Part shown: piece by piece, positions 51,384 through 64,000 of the stretch
How positions within the stretch are numbered: position 1 is the first letter of the stretch
Layout: every line of letters starts with the position of its first letter
NCBI GenBank assembly: GCA_949358305.1
Contig: OX442315.1
Coordinates: forward strand, 7,466,427-7,530,426
Direction: 5' to 3'
DNA from: Strigamia acuminata
Lineage: Eukaryota; Arthropoda; Chilopoda; Geophilomorpha; Linotaeniidae
Length of the DNA stretch: 64,000 nt
Position numbers and translations under genes: made by a program
Notes under the pieces: generated by a model
What the model was told of the DNA's origin: nothing
The model's input: the letters and a program-made list of their open reading frames with translations, nothing else
Database searches by the model: none

Positions 51384-54300
51384 ATGGATGAGGACGAAAG
51401 AGAGGAAGAAATGCTCGAGATCGGGCAAGGAGACGGAGCTGAGGAGAATTGGGATCAGGATATGAATGTGGTTCCACCTAATCAGGTAGAAGTCGGTGTC
51501 GACGCACGAGACTTAGCTCCGTGCGGTTGAATATGAGAAACATTTGACTAATACTTGACATGAACGCTCTGCGTTCGAAATAGTGTATAATTATTATACT
51601 AATATCCACGATCGCGAGAGCGATTGTATTTTTTCCTATTATTTGTCCTCAAAGACGCGATCGCAGACAAACTGTCGCCTCGCTCCTTGAAGATGACTCA
51701 CGACAATTGTAGACGAGACAAAAGGACTCGAGCTTTGTTTTATAATTTCCAGAAATGGAAATGATTTATTGAAATTAGTCGTTAAATGATTAACAGAGAC
51801 AATGATTTCTAATTTTGATTCGCTGTTTGTTCGTGATTTTTCTCGATGTCGTTATTGATTGATTGATTTTAAATTAATACATAACTTCGGATTTGAAGTT
51901 TTTTAGTTTTGATAAATTTATTCTTTACGATTTAATTTCGACCAGAACATTTATTTATATGTTCGTTAGCGACGTTCGAGATTTTGCGAATAAATTGCGA
52001 ATTTACGTAATTATTACGAATTAATAATTTTACATGTAAAATATTAAATAATCCGAAGAGAATTTCCGGATTTCAATGCTCGATTCCGTCCCGTTGTTAT
52101 TTTGGACGTGAGCCAGATGTGCCATGAAGACTCTTTCTTCCTGACAAAGGACGAATTGTCCTGAATTTCTACCGATGAACAGGAATCGGACTCGACGAGC
52201 GGCCGCACGTTTATGCGACGTTCCTCGAGCCCACCCTTATTTATCTCCGTGTCTCTCGACATTTTATTAATTGTTTATTTTTCATCATTACAGATGGAGC
52301 TCCGAAACACGTGGGGAGCGCTCAGCCCCGCATGCATTGTGCGGGCTGGCATTTATCGAGGCGTCTTGCCCGATTTTCTCCGCCGTTGTTTTGGCGATGA
52401 TGCCAATCCGTATCGCATTCGCGTATTATTTTCGCGCGCCCTCGCCAAGCGATGGGTAGGTGACTGCTCTCTCCTGGATGCATTTCCGGAGTCGGTTCGA
52501 GCTGTTGTCGCTGCAGAGTTAGCTCGCAGCGACGACCCAAAGTCGCCAATCTTCCACTCGGCCCTGTCGAGCCAATACTCCGGCAGGCCAGTGGAGGAAC
52601 ATGTATTGTTCGCGTGGCAAGCGGCCGAGACCGAGGAGGCCCGCGAAGAAGTGTATCAACACTACCGCCAGCAGCTAATTGACACTGCGCCGGCGGTTGC
52701 AGAGCGTGTCTTGCAGGACGAAGGCATGAGTACCGCAGACATACATCTGTGGTGCGAGCAGATTCGGCGAGGAGAAGTTACGCCACAGTGGCGACCGAGA
52801 ATGGGGATTCTCACGTCACAAGCCGAAATGTGGCAGTTACATTACTTGGGGATTCTCGGCCCCAAGTATAATTTCCCACGGAAGCGCAAGCGCTCCAAAG
52901 GAACGGGGAACAGCGATTCGCGTTCTCCGGGCGCGTCAAAGAAACAGCGCGTCGAAAAGAGCGCCACCGAGGACGATGGAGCGGGAACGTCAGCGCAGCC
53001 ACCGCGCGACTCCGCGAATTACACCAGACCAAGGGTGTTTGTCAACCGTCAGATGAAAGACGGTAAAGAGACTCGAGAAGTCTGGATTTCGGGTGACGAA
53101 GAGCGAGTCTCTCGTCCCCGTGCCGGCAGACGTCCGCTGACTCATCGCGAGCAGCGGAAACAAGACCGCAAAGAGCGGTATTTCGCCAGCTGCGAAGCGC
53201 GGGGAATTCCCCTTCCCAAACACGCTCTCAAAGCAATAGAAGCGAAGGAAGCGAGAGAAGCACGATCGAAGTCGAGTGGCAGATCTTCCGGGGAGCGTCG
53301 TGTCCTAGCGCCAGACACGCGGGACCTTCGCGAGATCATCACTCAGATGAAACGCAAGAAATTGTCGCGTTTCGACCCTGCGATGCAATTCGCCCGCAAG
53401 ATGGGCATCGTCGAGGATGGTACCGTGATTCCACACGAAGTGGCACGGTGGTTGAGCGAATACGTGAATTCGCGACCCACGGCCGTCGTTCCGCCGACGA
53501 GCACCGTTACGCCCGCTCCGGCGCCTCAAGTCACGACGACTGAGGCGCAAGCGACGCTGCCGTTGCCGGCACAGCAGTCATTGACGCTGCCGCCGCCGAC
53601 GCAGCCTCCGCCTCCGCCGCCGATGCCGAGTTCGAGCACTACGCCAAACTTGGCTGTCGACGCCCCTGCGATGTTGCCCGTGCACCAGAGTATTGCGCGG
53701 GAATGCCACGAGGCTCGGATCGGCGAATATTACCCGAGCACGGCAAGACACGACCGCACAGCGATGTGGTATGAACAGCGTGACGAAAACGCACGGCTAG
53801 CTCGAGAAGCAGCCAATCCATCGGTCGAAGAGCTCTTAGCCTTCTCATTCGTGATGGAGGACCCGAGAGCCGCCGCCGCTGCTCTGCAGGGCGCCGACGT
53901 CACTCAGCGCCATTTCATCGAGTGGGGAATTTCGATGATGCGACATCACTCGCGTGCGTTCGCTGAAGATTCCGACCGCAGCAATCCAGTAAACCGCCGT
54001 CGTCTGCAGCTGGCCTTGACCGAAATCATGGTCCAGCTGTTAACCCCTTCGCTCTTTGGGGTCGGGCGACAGGCGATGGCCTGCTGGTCCGTCGTAGACC
54101 GAGAAGGTGTACAGATACCTCGTGCACTTATTGGGGAATGGAGCGCCATTCTCCCCAACCCGGCAATGACTCGATTCGAGCTGACCCGGGACGTGGTAAA
54201 CTCCGAATGGGAGGGGTACAAGTTGCGGAGCATGGCCTTCCGCCACGCCGTTACCACGCCGTTACACCATCGACGCAGCCGTGCGCGATGATGGTCACGA

Positions 54301-55055
54301 GTGAAGAGCCGATGGAGAGCGACGCCGCCTCTTCGACTGCTTCACGTGGAGCCCCAACTCCACCTCCGCCGCCGCCACCGATGCCACCAGCAGCGGCACC
54401 ACAGACACCCGTCCTATCAAATGCGGCGGGTAAGCCGAGACGCCTGCTGTGTCGGACGCCGCCAACGATGTCCGCCGCTCGCCAGAGCCTGACGCCTCCC
54501 GCAGCCCAAGAAACGCGGGAAGAGACGATCAAACAGGCGGTAGTTCCGAAGAGCGCCAAGCCAGCGAAAACGGCGAAGCCTCAGACGAACTATTATGAGA
54601 AGTTGTGCGACGAGTTTTCTCAGCTGTCAATGACGACAGCGACGCGAAAATTCATTCTCGCACAGAGGGACAAAGGGAAATCAGTTTTCGTTTGGTTGCA
54701 CAACCAGGTGCGCCAGACCACCGATTTGATCCTCCATCAGCGTTTGCTGAGGGCCCACCGTGCGCCTCGAACGGCCGCGGAGGCGAACGCGATCCGGCAC
54801 ACCAATTCCGGGTTTTCGGCGTTCATTCCGCGGGTTTGGCTGCATGAGAGGAGACGTGCCCCGTACGAGCCAGCCGGCGGCCACGAATTGTGCTTTATTT
54901 CCGAGCACGAGGACCCCCGCAACCAGTCTTCAGCCTTGGTTGGAGATCTGGTTTTGCCGCCCGGCGTTGTGCCGCCCGGCGCTGAGCCGCCCGTCCCTGG
55001 AGTGAGTTTCGCCCAGGCGATAGATCCAGCGTCGGGTCCCAGCAAGAAGGATTGA
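51384..55055 (+). pseudogene. Gypsy-C ORF3, two exons, frameshifted
   Basis: Exon 1 is 51384-51485 (34 codons, acidic, motif EENWDQ); donor CAG|GTAGAA; 808-bp intron; acceptor CATTACAG; exon 2 from 52294, phase 0. Exon 2 aligns with Gypsy-B ORF3: a GIYRGVLPDFLRR block at the start, EMWQL near residue 211, the VDREGV block, and near the end LHQRLLRAHR. The frame from 52294 stops at 54291, and the rest (to 55055) is in another frame. The break lies in 54235-54300, where ACGCCGTTAC occurs twice in a row, suggesting slippage. Low-complexity Pro-rich parts are diverged in length. It ends 40 bases before the LTR. No signal peptide or membrane segment. Confidence 0.8.
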
Positions 55056-55094
55056 TCGCTCCGAACACGCGCGGTCAGAGCTGGGAGGGGGACG

Positions 55095-56089
55095 TGTGGT
55101 GACCCGACTGGGGTGGGGCACGAAGAGTTTCTCTCGTGGCCTACATACGGGTAAAGAGGGGGAGTCGCACGCGCGCCTCCCTTCCCTCAGAGCATTGACA
55201 TCCAGTCAATGGACGGGCGTCTGCCCTGGGGGAGTGGGGGAGATTCGTCTTCTCCACCATTGGGTGGCTTTAGTCACCTGTCACCCCCCGCTTTGTGCAA
55301 AGGAATTTGCTTTGCACTGAGCGGGGAGAACCAACACAAAAATCAACCAAGATACACGTAAAAGCCAAACGTCCTAAAACGATCAAGCCTAAGTACAAAG
55401 ACTTCAGAAGTGACCTAGGACAAGGGACTTCCAACGTGAGTACGATTGATTTGTGTTAACCTCCGCAGAGTAACCTGCGAAACAAGATTACCACACTATT
55501 TTAGCAAGCCAGCTAGAAATAGTAAACCTACTCCAATTTAGCGAGTTGTGCAGACAAACGGTCGCACAAGCCTAAATTGCAGTAACCACGACGAGCGTTC
55601 CCGCCGCTGTGTGTTTCGCCGGGAACCACCAAGCGTCCGCCGCTGTGTGATCGCCGGACACCTACACAAAACCCTAAAACCTAGACAACAGCCGAAGTAA
55701 GACCTTTTAGGCATTCACTCGCGCCCGACCAGCGTGAGCCCGAAGGACCGAACGAAAAACGTGAGACGAGGACGCCATTCATTGCCACGCCGGCCTAAGA
55801 CGACACCACGTTGCCACGCGGACGCCATCTTGGATCCACAGCGACAAAGGACGACCTCGACCAGTTTCCCGCCAACTTCACACACCTTCCCTTTTACCTT
55901 TTTATTCCCTTACATATTTTATTCCCTTTTAACTGTATATTCCCGTATAATAAATACATTTATTATATTTACCTTTTACATTGTCTTGCCGTGTTACATT
56001 ATTTGGGTAACCGCTTGAGTAAAGCGGTATTGCGAGATTAGAGAGTGACTCATACCACGTATTAGCGACAGACCGAGTTGAGCGCGACA
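55095..56089 (+). repeat. Gypsy-C 3' LTR
   Basis: 995 bp; preceded by the polypurine tract GCTGGGAGGGGGACG and followed by the target duplication GGCT. Confidence 0.93.
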
Positions 56090-56388
56090 GGCTGCACTGC
56101 CATTTGGAAATTTGTGTTTTACGTTTTATTATAGCCATCGATGCAGCAAAATCGTAAATCACAAAGGTTCGTTTTTTCTGAAACCACTTGTCAATTATTT
56201 TTGTCAGTTGAATTTGTATTATACCGGTGTATAAAAATTTGAGGGGAGGGGGTGATTAGTTTTGTTACGTAATTTTAGGGGGGGAAGGGGTGTGCGGATT
56301 TCTTACGACTTTGTTACAGGTAGGGGAGGGTTTCTAAAAATCCAAAAATTTGCGTTACGTAATTTATGGACGGCATCTTTCCTTAAAA

Positions 56389-56666
56389 GGGGCCGTCCAT
56401 AAATGACGTAACTCATCAAGGGGAGGGGGGAGGGAATTTTAAATTTTCTTAGGTTTCATGTAAAAAAAAAAATTTAAATTTTAAGAAATCAAAATATAAT
56501 AATTTTTGATATAATTTTTTGAAAATTTGGGAAGAAGGAGAATTTCAGTTTTGTTACATCATTAGGGGAGTGGGGGAGTTCGGGAATTTGTTACGACCAT
56601 GTTACAGAGGGAAGGAGGGGGTCTAAAAATCCCAAATTTTGTGTTATGTAATTTATGGATGGCCCC
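56389..56666. mobile_element. MITE, copy of 7975-8254
   Basis: Same GGGGCCGTCC ends; several substitutions and a 2-bp length difference from copy 1. Confidence 0.6.
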
Positions 56667-57216
56667 TTATATCAATCATGGACGACGTTATCACAGGCAA
56701 GAAAAAGTTTGAAGTTTGCTGTGCAAATGTGAGATCAAGAATATGGCCGATTACTCTCGATGTACAGTTACTTGATTTCCTTGGTTACCACTCAACAATG
56801 CATTGGTTTTGGGGCGGTTTTGTGGCGCATTGCAGAAAAATCCGCAAATAAACTTTTTATTACCTGTATGCATACGTGTACTTTTCTCTGCCGATTTAAT
56901 AGCAGTATTCGACTTTAATATACACAAAACCACCACAACGTTGTCCTAACACCAAAGCGTCGTGGCTAGGTTTGATATCGCCAAGTTACTCCATCAATGG
57001 CCTTTTTCTACCATTATTAAAACACAGCGGAACAGCGCCAGAATCACGCGAAACTGTCGTTGTAAATCAGCTCACAACGCGACCTTCAGTCAGTATTCGA
57101 CTGTATAAAGTTCGCTCAGCAGATGGCGCTGCAGTATCACGGATATTGTCTACTGCGGAGGTTGTGCATCATAGTGGTCAATGGGAAGAGAGCACCACTC
57201 TGCTCCCTCCTTCCCT

Positions 57217-57405
57217 CAGTAAGGGGAATCAGAAAAGAAATTTAAGTACTTAACTGGTCAAGTACTTAAGTGTGGATACGCAACTGAGCATGCCCAGAAC
57301 ATTTTTAAAGTTTGTTTTTACACACTGGGCATGCTCAGTTGCATATCCACACTTAAGTACTTGACCAGTTAAGTACTTAAATTTCTTTTCTGATTCCCCT
57401 TACTG
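57217..57405. repeat. Long hairpin, copy of 8805-8993
   Basis: 81-bp arms (57217-57297, 57325-57405) with the same single mismatch as copy 1. Confidence 0.85.
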
Positions 57406-58538
57406 TGTCGGTCCTCCCCGCAAGCGGGAATGACCTTAGGGCCATTAGGCGGTGTGTGGAGTAAGACGTGCCACCGTGGGTGGCCAAGCCGTCACACATT
57501 CACTTACTATATTGCGTGAGATAGTTTTTAGTTAACAGTGAACATGTGAAGCAATAAAATAAAGTATGGAAACGGACGTTTTCTCAAATCAATTTAACAT
57601 TTATTCAAGTAAAACTTATTATATATTAACTAGAACAAAAAAAGGTCAAATTAGTGCAATACTTTACAATGTATTGGCTTGTAGCCCTAAAATAATATGA
57701 TTTTGAATGCTATTCTAATCGGTCCAGATGAAAGGAAAACTTCCCTTTTAACTGGAAATAAACGACGTTTTTGTGACCTTGACCCTGAATTATAACTATC
57801 TAAAACTAAGTTACAATCGGGTTGGTCAATTGAAACTTATCAATTTTAAATGTGAGAAATATTATTGATGAGAGCAATATTTCTCAAAAATAACAAAACT
57901 ACTTTATTCTTAAGTTTGAATAATTTAAATACTAGTTTCTTTACAACAAATGATAAAATTAACTTCTTAACACTAAACGTTATACAAATACTAAATAAAT
58001 AATGAATATTAGTAAAAAATATGATGGCGCTGAAGCCTTCTCTGCGACGGGCGTCGTCGTATCGGTCTTGATCGACGATGGCGGTGAAAATAAAGATGAA
58101 ATCATTATTTCCTCAAATAATAATAATTCGCAAATATGCAAGGCGAATCCGAATAATTCGTGCAATCGTAATACTTATAATATTCTTTTTTATTCGATAC
58201 AAAATTGGTTTACGAAAAACAATAAAAACATGATCTTTTCCTGGCCTTTTCAGACAGGTAAATTGTCTTACAAGTCTTTTTTTAAAAGTAATCAAGGTCG
58301 GGTTAGTAATGCGGAAGCAAATACAGGATGCACTGCCAGTTAAAAATTTGTGTTTTACGTAGCTAAAAATTTATGCGAATAAACTTTGGGCGTAACAAAG
58401 AACGTTTCACGTTTTATTATAGCCGTCGATGCAGCAAAATCGTAAAACACAAAGGTTTGTTCTTTCTAAAACCAGATGTCAATTATTTTTGTCAGTTGAA
58501 TGGAGACGTCGTAAAACATTTTCTATTCAAAATTTGTG

Positions 58539-58547
58539 TATATAAAT
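58539..58547 (+). promoter_or_regulatory. TATA box, second secreted-protein gene
   Basis: TATATAAAT, the same context as at 10127. Confidence 0.5.
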
Positions 58548-59366
58548 GCTCTGCTCAAACATTGGATTTCCATCAGACATTCTCGTGTCAGCATTGAATC
58601 TACAATTCCAGGCAAGTATTACCTAACCGACTTAATTTTTAAATCTAAAAATGCAAATTTTTTTTTGGGGGTCTTTTCCTAAATGAATGCAAAAAGTGGA
58701 GTTTTGAAGACGTTGTAGGCAAAATAAACGAGATAGTTAGTTATCTTCGAGTATTATATCTTCCATTTACGATCCATATTCTTTGAAAGAATAGAGAGGC
58801 CAGGAAGATTATTGCTGTCGCTGACATCTATATCATATTGTCAGTTATTTTGTCGAAAATTGTCGTCCAGAAAACCCAACCTTGTGCAGACACTGGGTGA
58901 CCAAGCAAACAAAAGAATCGTCACCTCACCCCAGATTCTAATCCGCGACCTCACTCTTATGAAAAACTTAAGGTGTTGTGCTACCAGTTTTGTTTTTTTA
59001 GTTCATTTTTGCATATAAAAAAGGAATTTTTATAAATGATGACTTAAAAATGAATTATTTTCTGGCTAAAAATGAATTTTTGGCGCCTAAAATAATTTTT
59101 GTTTTTGCGGAAAACCGTTTTTTGGTTTTATGTTTACCAAATATGTTTTTAGTTTGTCTATCACTCAAAGTGGCAACCATAGTTCGCATGACCCCCCCCC
59201 CCCCCAGCTGCAACCTCGATCCGCCTCTGTATGCAAAAAATAATACCAAGATCAAAATAATGAAAAATACGTTAGTGATTACAGTTTATATTTGCCTACG
59301 GTATGTGTATAACTTATTTACTGCGTATGCAATCCACAGAATTTGAAAAGGATTGAAGTCATCAAC

Positions 59367-61960
59367 ATGAAAATTATTGTTATTGTTTTGGTGGTGTTTG
59401 TTGCGATGGCTGTTTCTGAATCATCTGAATCAGTTTGTAATAAGATTAACGTAGCGCTCAATGTAAGATTTTAAGCTATTCATTTAGATACAGTGAAATA
59501 ATTTTTTTCTACTTTTTAGGCTGTAACTAACATTACTAACGGTGTAAGCGAACCAGATTTATTTCAAACCCTCTTAAGCAGTGTACCGGTCCAAGTAATT
59601 TTTTTTTCTACTCACAGTGTATAAACGATTATCTCGCGCCCTCATTTAATTAACTCAAACTAAGCTAATGACCAGGTATCCTTTAATATTCACACACAAA
59701 TTTACGAACCATCCACACCCTACTAGTACATTCACGCTGTTGCAAATGAAAACAAGTAATCATTTGTAATGCAGGAAAGCATTACATATTAGACTTCTAA
59801 ACCCTGCCCCTAATTAAAAAAAAAACCCAAGAGAAATTTCCATAGTTTGTTACCCCAATATATTACAGAAACCCAAATCAAAACTTAAATCAAACTTTGA
59901 TTTGCGGCACTCCTTAATGTTACGTCTCGTATCACCATCGAACTGAAATAATAATAAATTAACGACACAAAACAATCAATTTCGCAATTAAATCATTCAA
60001 ATGGTTATCCACAAATGGTTAACCACAAACTTTTCCTAAAGATTTTCCAAAAGTTTCCACGCTCAGAACGCCGCCAAATGCGCGTAATACGCCGGCGCCG
60101 GGATGTAAACAGATCGCATTCCCGTTGTTATAATTTCCCGTTTCCCGGCATTTAACTCGTCGCAAATGCGCGATGTAGAGGTTCATGCAGAAAGTCCGTC
60201 TGGCCCAAGTCTAAGCCGTCTAAGTGCTCTAAAACGGGTTTATTAATTCAACCGGAGGTCGGAAAAGTACGAAAACACCTTAGGATACTAATACAGGTAT
60301 GCTGAGTTTGTCCGTTTGGCTCTAGCTGCTATAGTTTTTGCGGAATCGATGACGATGGACGGACGGACGGACAGACAGACAGACAGAAATGACCGTTTTA
60401 TTAGACTTTCTAAACATCAGGTTTAGAAGTCTAAAAATGAAAGGACTCCCCCTGCAGTGAGGTGGTGATGCTTGTTTAATGTTTGCCACTACCTCGATTG
60501 ATTTCATAGATAGGAATTGACTCTAGATGCGGATTTACGATTTATGTGGCCCTGTATGTCAGACACCTTATTTAGGGGTTCTATTTGAAAACTTAATTCC
60601 AAATTATTTTTCCCTGATTTTTCCTTTTTTATTTTGAACTCTTAACCTCGCCATTGGAGGGCCCCCGTCGCCATATGCCGAGAACTGTGAGAACCTAGAA
60701 ACCTACTCAAATTAAATACTCGTTTATACCTTAGACTATTCAGAAGTATCTCCATGTACAGAGTATTTGAAAATAAACTCCTTTTTTTCAGGCTCTACCT
60801 TCTGTTGTACAAGCGGTAGCGGTATGTGCAGTAAGGGCATAGAGTTTTTACTTATATTAATGCGATTTTCAGGTCCAGACATACAAAGATATCACTAACA
60901 CGATTTTTATGAAATCATTCGACTCAGTATTTGAAATTGTAGTAAACAATCTACAGTACTAGATATACGAGGTGTAAAACGATGCAAAAGTACTAATTTT
61001 AATGATGTGGCATCATTTATTAGTTTAATAACATCATAAAAGCAGCAACACAACACAATGTGGTATGAAGCAGATATTACTTGAAATATTTTCACTTAAA
61101 ATGGTGCAATCTGCCAACAGAATTTTTAAACACTTATGTCAGAAGGAAAAAAAAATTGAGCTTCTTCATTGTTTTTTGCAATAATTTCTGCTGCCTTCTG
61201 TTAAGATCTCTTCTTGAGACTTGGCCAACCTGATGCTGACTAGGCTAGAGAGTAATCAGTGCATGACAAAACAACAAAAGAATCTCAATGTAGTCAATTC
61301 CCAAATACCCTGTCGTTTAAATCTCTAATTTCATAAAATTTTTAGTAATATCTTTATATGCATTATCCTGTTCAATACGCAAAATGAGTAATCGGAGAGA
61401 ATGAACCACTTTGCAATATAACTCCCAATAGTTATATGAAGCATACACCAGAGTCAATGAAAGCGATTTATTTTTATTTTAATACTTTTTTTCTATGGTG
61501 AGGTCTTAACCAACTTTACATGGTGTCTGTGGTTTATTATTCTCTTCAATTACTCTGTGTTCATTGTTCAAAATATTAATTATGTACTATTTTTTAAATA
61601 GGGGGATATAGCTCCCGACGCTTATATTGGGTGCATTCAAGACAATCTTTTAGAAGTAAGTAAAAATATCGCCAACCAAATGTTTTAGAAATGAGACTTA
61701 ATAGGCGAGGGTCGGAGCGATTCCGGCCGCGCAGAAGTGTTGTTTTACAAAAATGTTACGAAAAATGAAACGGAATTGCGCGATAGTGTGCGTGATTTTC
61801 TAATGTCTCAGCAACACCAAATTGGTCCAGAAAATTATTATTATTATATCCATTTATTTTTTTTTTTTTTTTTTTATTTTTTTTTTGTTTTCTTTTGTTT
61901 TATTTATTTTTTTTAAAATTCTATTTTCAGGGTTGTCCTAATATTACTCTTACTGGTTAA
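59367..61960 (+). CDS. Small secreted protein, six coding exons, second copy
   Basis: Exons 59367-59462, 59520-59594, 60792-60821, 60873-60941, 61602-61655 and 61931-61960. Every splice site and codon I compared is the same as in the first copy (10955-13550), so the two genes would make the same 117-residue secreted precursor. The only length difference is the intron-2 microsatellite. Function not recognised. Confidence 0.7.
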
Positions 61961-62260
61961 ATCTACAAGAATAAGAAAATTCACGAACTGTATGTTGCTT
62001 AAATAAACAAGATGTCATAAACTATAACTACTACTGTATGTTCACTTCCTTTGCATTTCACAATATGCTAATTTGTGATGCTACCTAAATTTTATTGCTT
62101 TAACACTGACTGAATCCTCCGTCATTTTGAGTATCGTAAATTTACTGATTAGTTTGTGGTGACCCAGAAAAGCGTGTGACATTCCTTGGGTGACCCCCTC
62201 TGTATCACATTGACAAGGGTCTTTTTCTCCTTTTCTGACCCGCCTCCTGAAAGGACAGGT

Positions 62261-64000
62261 TGTGGTGACCCAGTTGGATAAGCGTCCCCTTAGTGGATGT
62301 TTTCCCTCTGGGTCACCTGAGTAAGCGGGTAATTTCCCTCCTGTTGGCTCCACCTTCCCCGAGCAGGTGGATGCCCCGAAGGGAGTGAGGCGATGGGTGG
62401 ACAATCCCATTGGTTGTCTCCGTCCCCTCACTCCATTGCATAAAAGGCGGCGTTTCCTGCATAAACCCAGAACTTACACAAACGACACCAAGAACACAGC
62501 AACTACCTCACCATTAGGCCAAGTTCAAATACAAGTTAGGATTGATTGAGGATGAGGACCGCTGAACTGAATGCAACTGTAACTCTCACGAATTTACAAG
62601 AGAGCTATTCCCCCCGAATAGCCCTTGTGAAAGCCCGACTATCATTCCACCTCACCGAAAGTGTCTGAGTGCTTTGTAAGAAACCCCCAGTTCCCAAACG
62701 AGGCCTCTGCGACGCTAAACATACCCCCCTAGACAACAGGCACGGATAGAAGACTCTTTGAGCATTCCACCGCGTCTATAACGACGAATCCGTGACGAAT
62801 TAACGACAACTCAAGACGTCACCATTGTTCCAGCGACCATGCGAAGCTGAGGACGCCATCTTGAGAAATCCTTTGTTCGACTCAGCCAAGTCGACTCTAG
62901 AGAATATTACTGACTGTATTTTAAGGCGTAAAAGCCTACTGAATAAATCCTTGTTTATTTCATATACATTTGGTATTTATTTGGGTATTAAGTTAACAGA
63001 TTTCAGGTAAAGTAAACCACGTTAGCATACTTAAGTAGTATTTAAACACTGCATGAAATTGGAACTTTCCATGTTGTGAATGATCAGAAAAGTTCTTGGA
63101 AAGCCCATCTTTAACAATTATTAAAGTTGACTTTACTTGTTGTGCTAAAGTTGACTTTACTACAACAACTTTCCTATAAAAAGCCTGCGTTTACAAGTAC
63201 AACTTTCCTGAGTTGTAAGTCACCTTTACAATTCATGTAAAGTTAGTGGTTAGAATGTCTTTACTAGAGAAAATAAGTATAGTTTTTATAGCTTTACAAT
63301 TACTTTAATAGATTAAATTCAATGTAAAATAATTAATTGACAAGTTTAAAAATTTGTTTTATACTTATCAAAAGATTGTTACAAATAAAAAATAAATTTC
63401 TTACAAATGAAAAGTGAAATTGTCACTTAAAAAATAAAATTCTCACAAATAAAAAATAAATAAATAAATAAATAGAAATTATTACTATTATTATTATTAA
63501 TTTTCACTAATAAAGTTATAAAAATCTAAAACTTAGAAGAAATTCAGGTATCAATACTAGTTAATAATTATTCTAAGTTAAAAGTTAGTAAAGCAATTGG
63601 CAAATCATTTTTTTGCATACACCCACAATGGCAAATCTTTTTGTATTTTTTTGTCACTTGTACTTCCTTCAACTCGTTTCACTAGTAAACGTTTTTGTTG
63701 ATCTGTGTCAGCCTTCATTGCTGTCTTGTCTAAGTAGTCGACAAGCATAAACATTTACAACATCTTTTCATGTTGGTAAAGCTAGCTTTCCAATTAATCT
63801 TTCACAACAACTTTCCACACATTATAAAGTTAAACTTTTCACAACAAATTTTCATTACTTTTCAGTATGGAAAGTTCTAATTTCATGCAGTGAAACTTAT
63901 ACGAAGTAGGACGCGACACGTGGGGACCTGTCCGGGATTTAGAAATAAATCTCAATCTGAATTTGTGATCTCTCTTGATAAGATAACCAAATCAGAGGTT
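62261..64000 (+). mobile_element. Gypsy-A, second copy, cut by the window end
   Basis: LTR 62261-63918 with the CACTG MITE at 63047-63892 and the primer site at 63921-63938. The leader follows to the window end. Same structure as 13851-15590. Confidence 0.85.
63047..63892. mobile_element. CACTG MITE, second copy
   Basis: Identical in structure to 14637-15482, with AAA on both sides. It was carried by the segment duplication rather than a separate insertion. Confidence 0.75.

Larger units (their letters stand above)
35556..56089 (+). mobile_element. Gypsy-C, decayed Ty3/gypsy element containing Copia-D
   Basis: Flanked by GGCT on both sides (35552-35555, 56090-56093). Without Copia-D it is about 13.4 kb. 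Same plan as Gypsy-B: LTR, CG spacer, tRNA-Pro-like primer site, gag, -1 site, pol, hairpins, spliced ORF3, polypurine tract, LTR. gag, pol and ORF3 all carry lesions. Confidence 0.93.
56094..64000 (+). repeat. Second copy of 7680-15590, near-identical
   Basis: Collinear with copy 1 at offset 48412-48414, then 48410 after the microsatellite. Up to about 56640 scattered differences are seen; beyond that almost none. It runs off the window end. Confidence 0.9.

Overview
The window is eukaryotic and almost certainly arthropod, most likely insect. It is AT-rich DNA with spliced genes and is packed with Ty1/copia, Ty3/gypsy, BEL/Pao, hAT and CACTG-type elements. One copia element carries the Drosophila-copia kind of primer site, complementary to the inside of initiator tRNA-Met. 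The species cannot be told from the sequence. About three quarters of the window is transposable-element DNA.

Backbone: a host segment of about 10 kb is present as two direct copies. Copy 1 runs from about 5580 to 15590+. Copy 2 starts near 16370 and is still running at 64000. Each copy holds (i) a leucine-rich-repeat gene on the minus strand, probably a Cullin-2/Elongin-BC substrate receptor, (ii) an AT-rich spacer with MITEs and a long perfect hairpin, (iii) a six-coding-exon gene for a small secreted protein (10955-13550 and 59367-61960), and (iv) a truncated gypsy element whose LTR contains a CACTG MITE. The secreted-protein half is almost identical between copies, while the LRR half differs visibly. 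In copy 2 the segment is exploded by a solo LTR (16693-18098), a complete gypsy element (Gypsy-B, 18565-31431, minus strand), a second solo LTR (33228-34292), a hAT MITE (34420-34755) and a second gypsy element (Gypsy-C, 35556-56089). Gypsy-C itself holds a complete copia element (Copia-D, 44017-51134). Both LRR genes are broken: copy 2 by insertions, copy 1 because its N-terminus was replaced by 150 bp of BEL/Pao integrase DNA.

Elements: Copia-A (284-5294) has an intact 1366-codon gag-pol, but its ends look like those of an RNA transcript (R-U5 ... U3-R). Gypsy-B appears intact: its 820-bp LTRs are identical by eye, it has a tRNA-Pro-like primer site, gag, a canonical -1 frameshift signal, pol, and a third gene. 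Gypsy-C is an older, decayed relative with 995-bp LTRs differing at about seven positions. Copia-D is young, with 546-bp LTRs differing at one position.

Most interesting system: Gypsy-B and Gypsy-C share a large third gene in the position of env. It is not an envelope gene (no signal peptide, no membrane segment). In both elements it is split in the same way: a short acidic first exon with an ENWD motif, a phase-0 intron, and a long basic, Ser/Arg- and Pro-rich second exon. Just upstream, between pol and exon 1, lies a conserved 27-nt hairpin, once in Gypsy-B and three times in Gypsy-C. A spliced regulatory protein with its own RNA element is one reading; this is inference.
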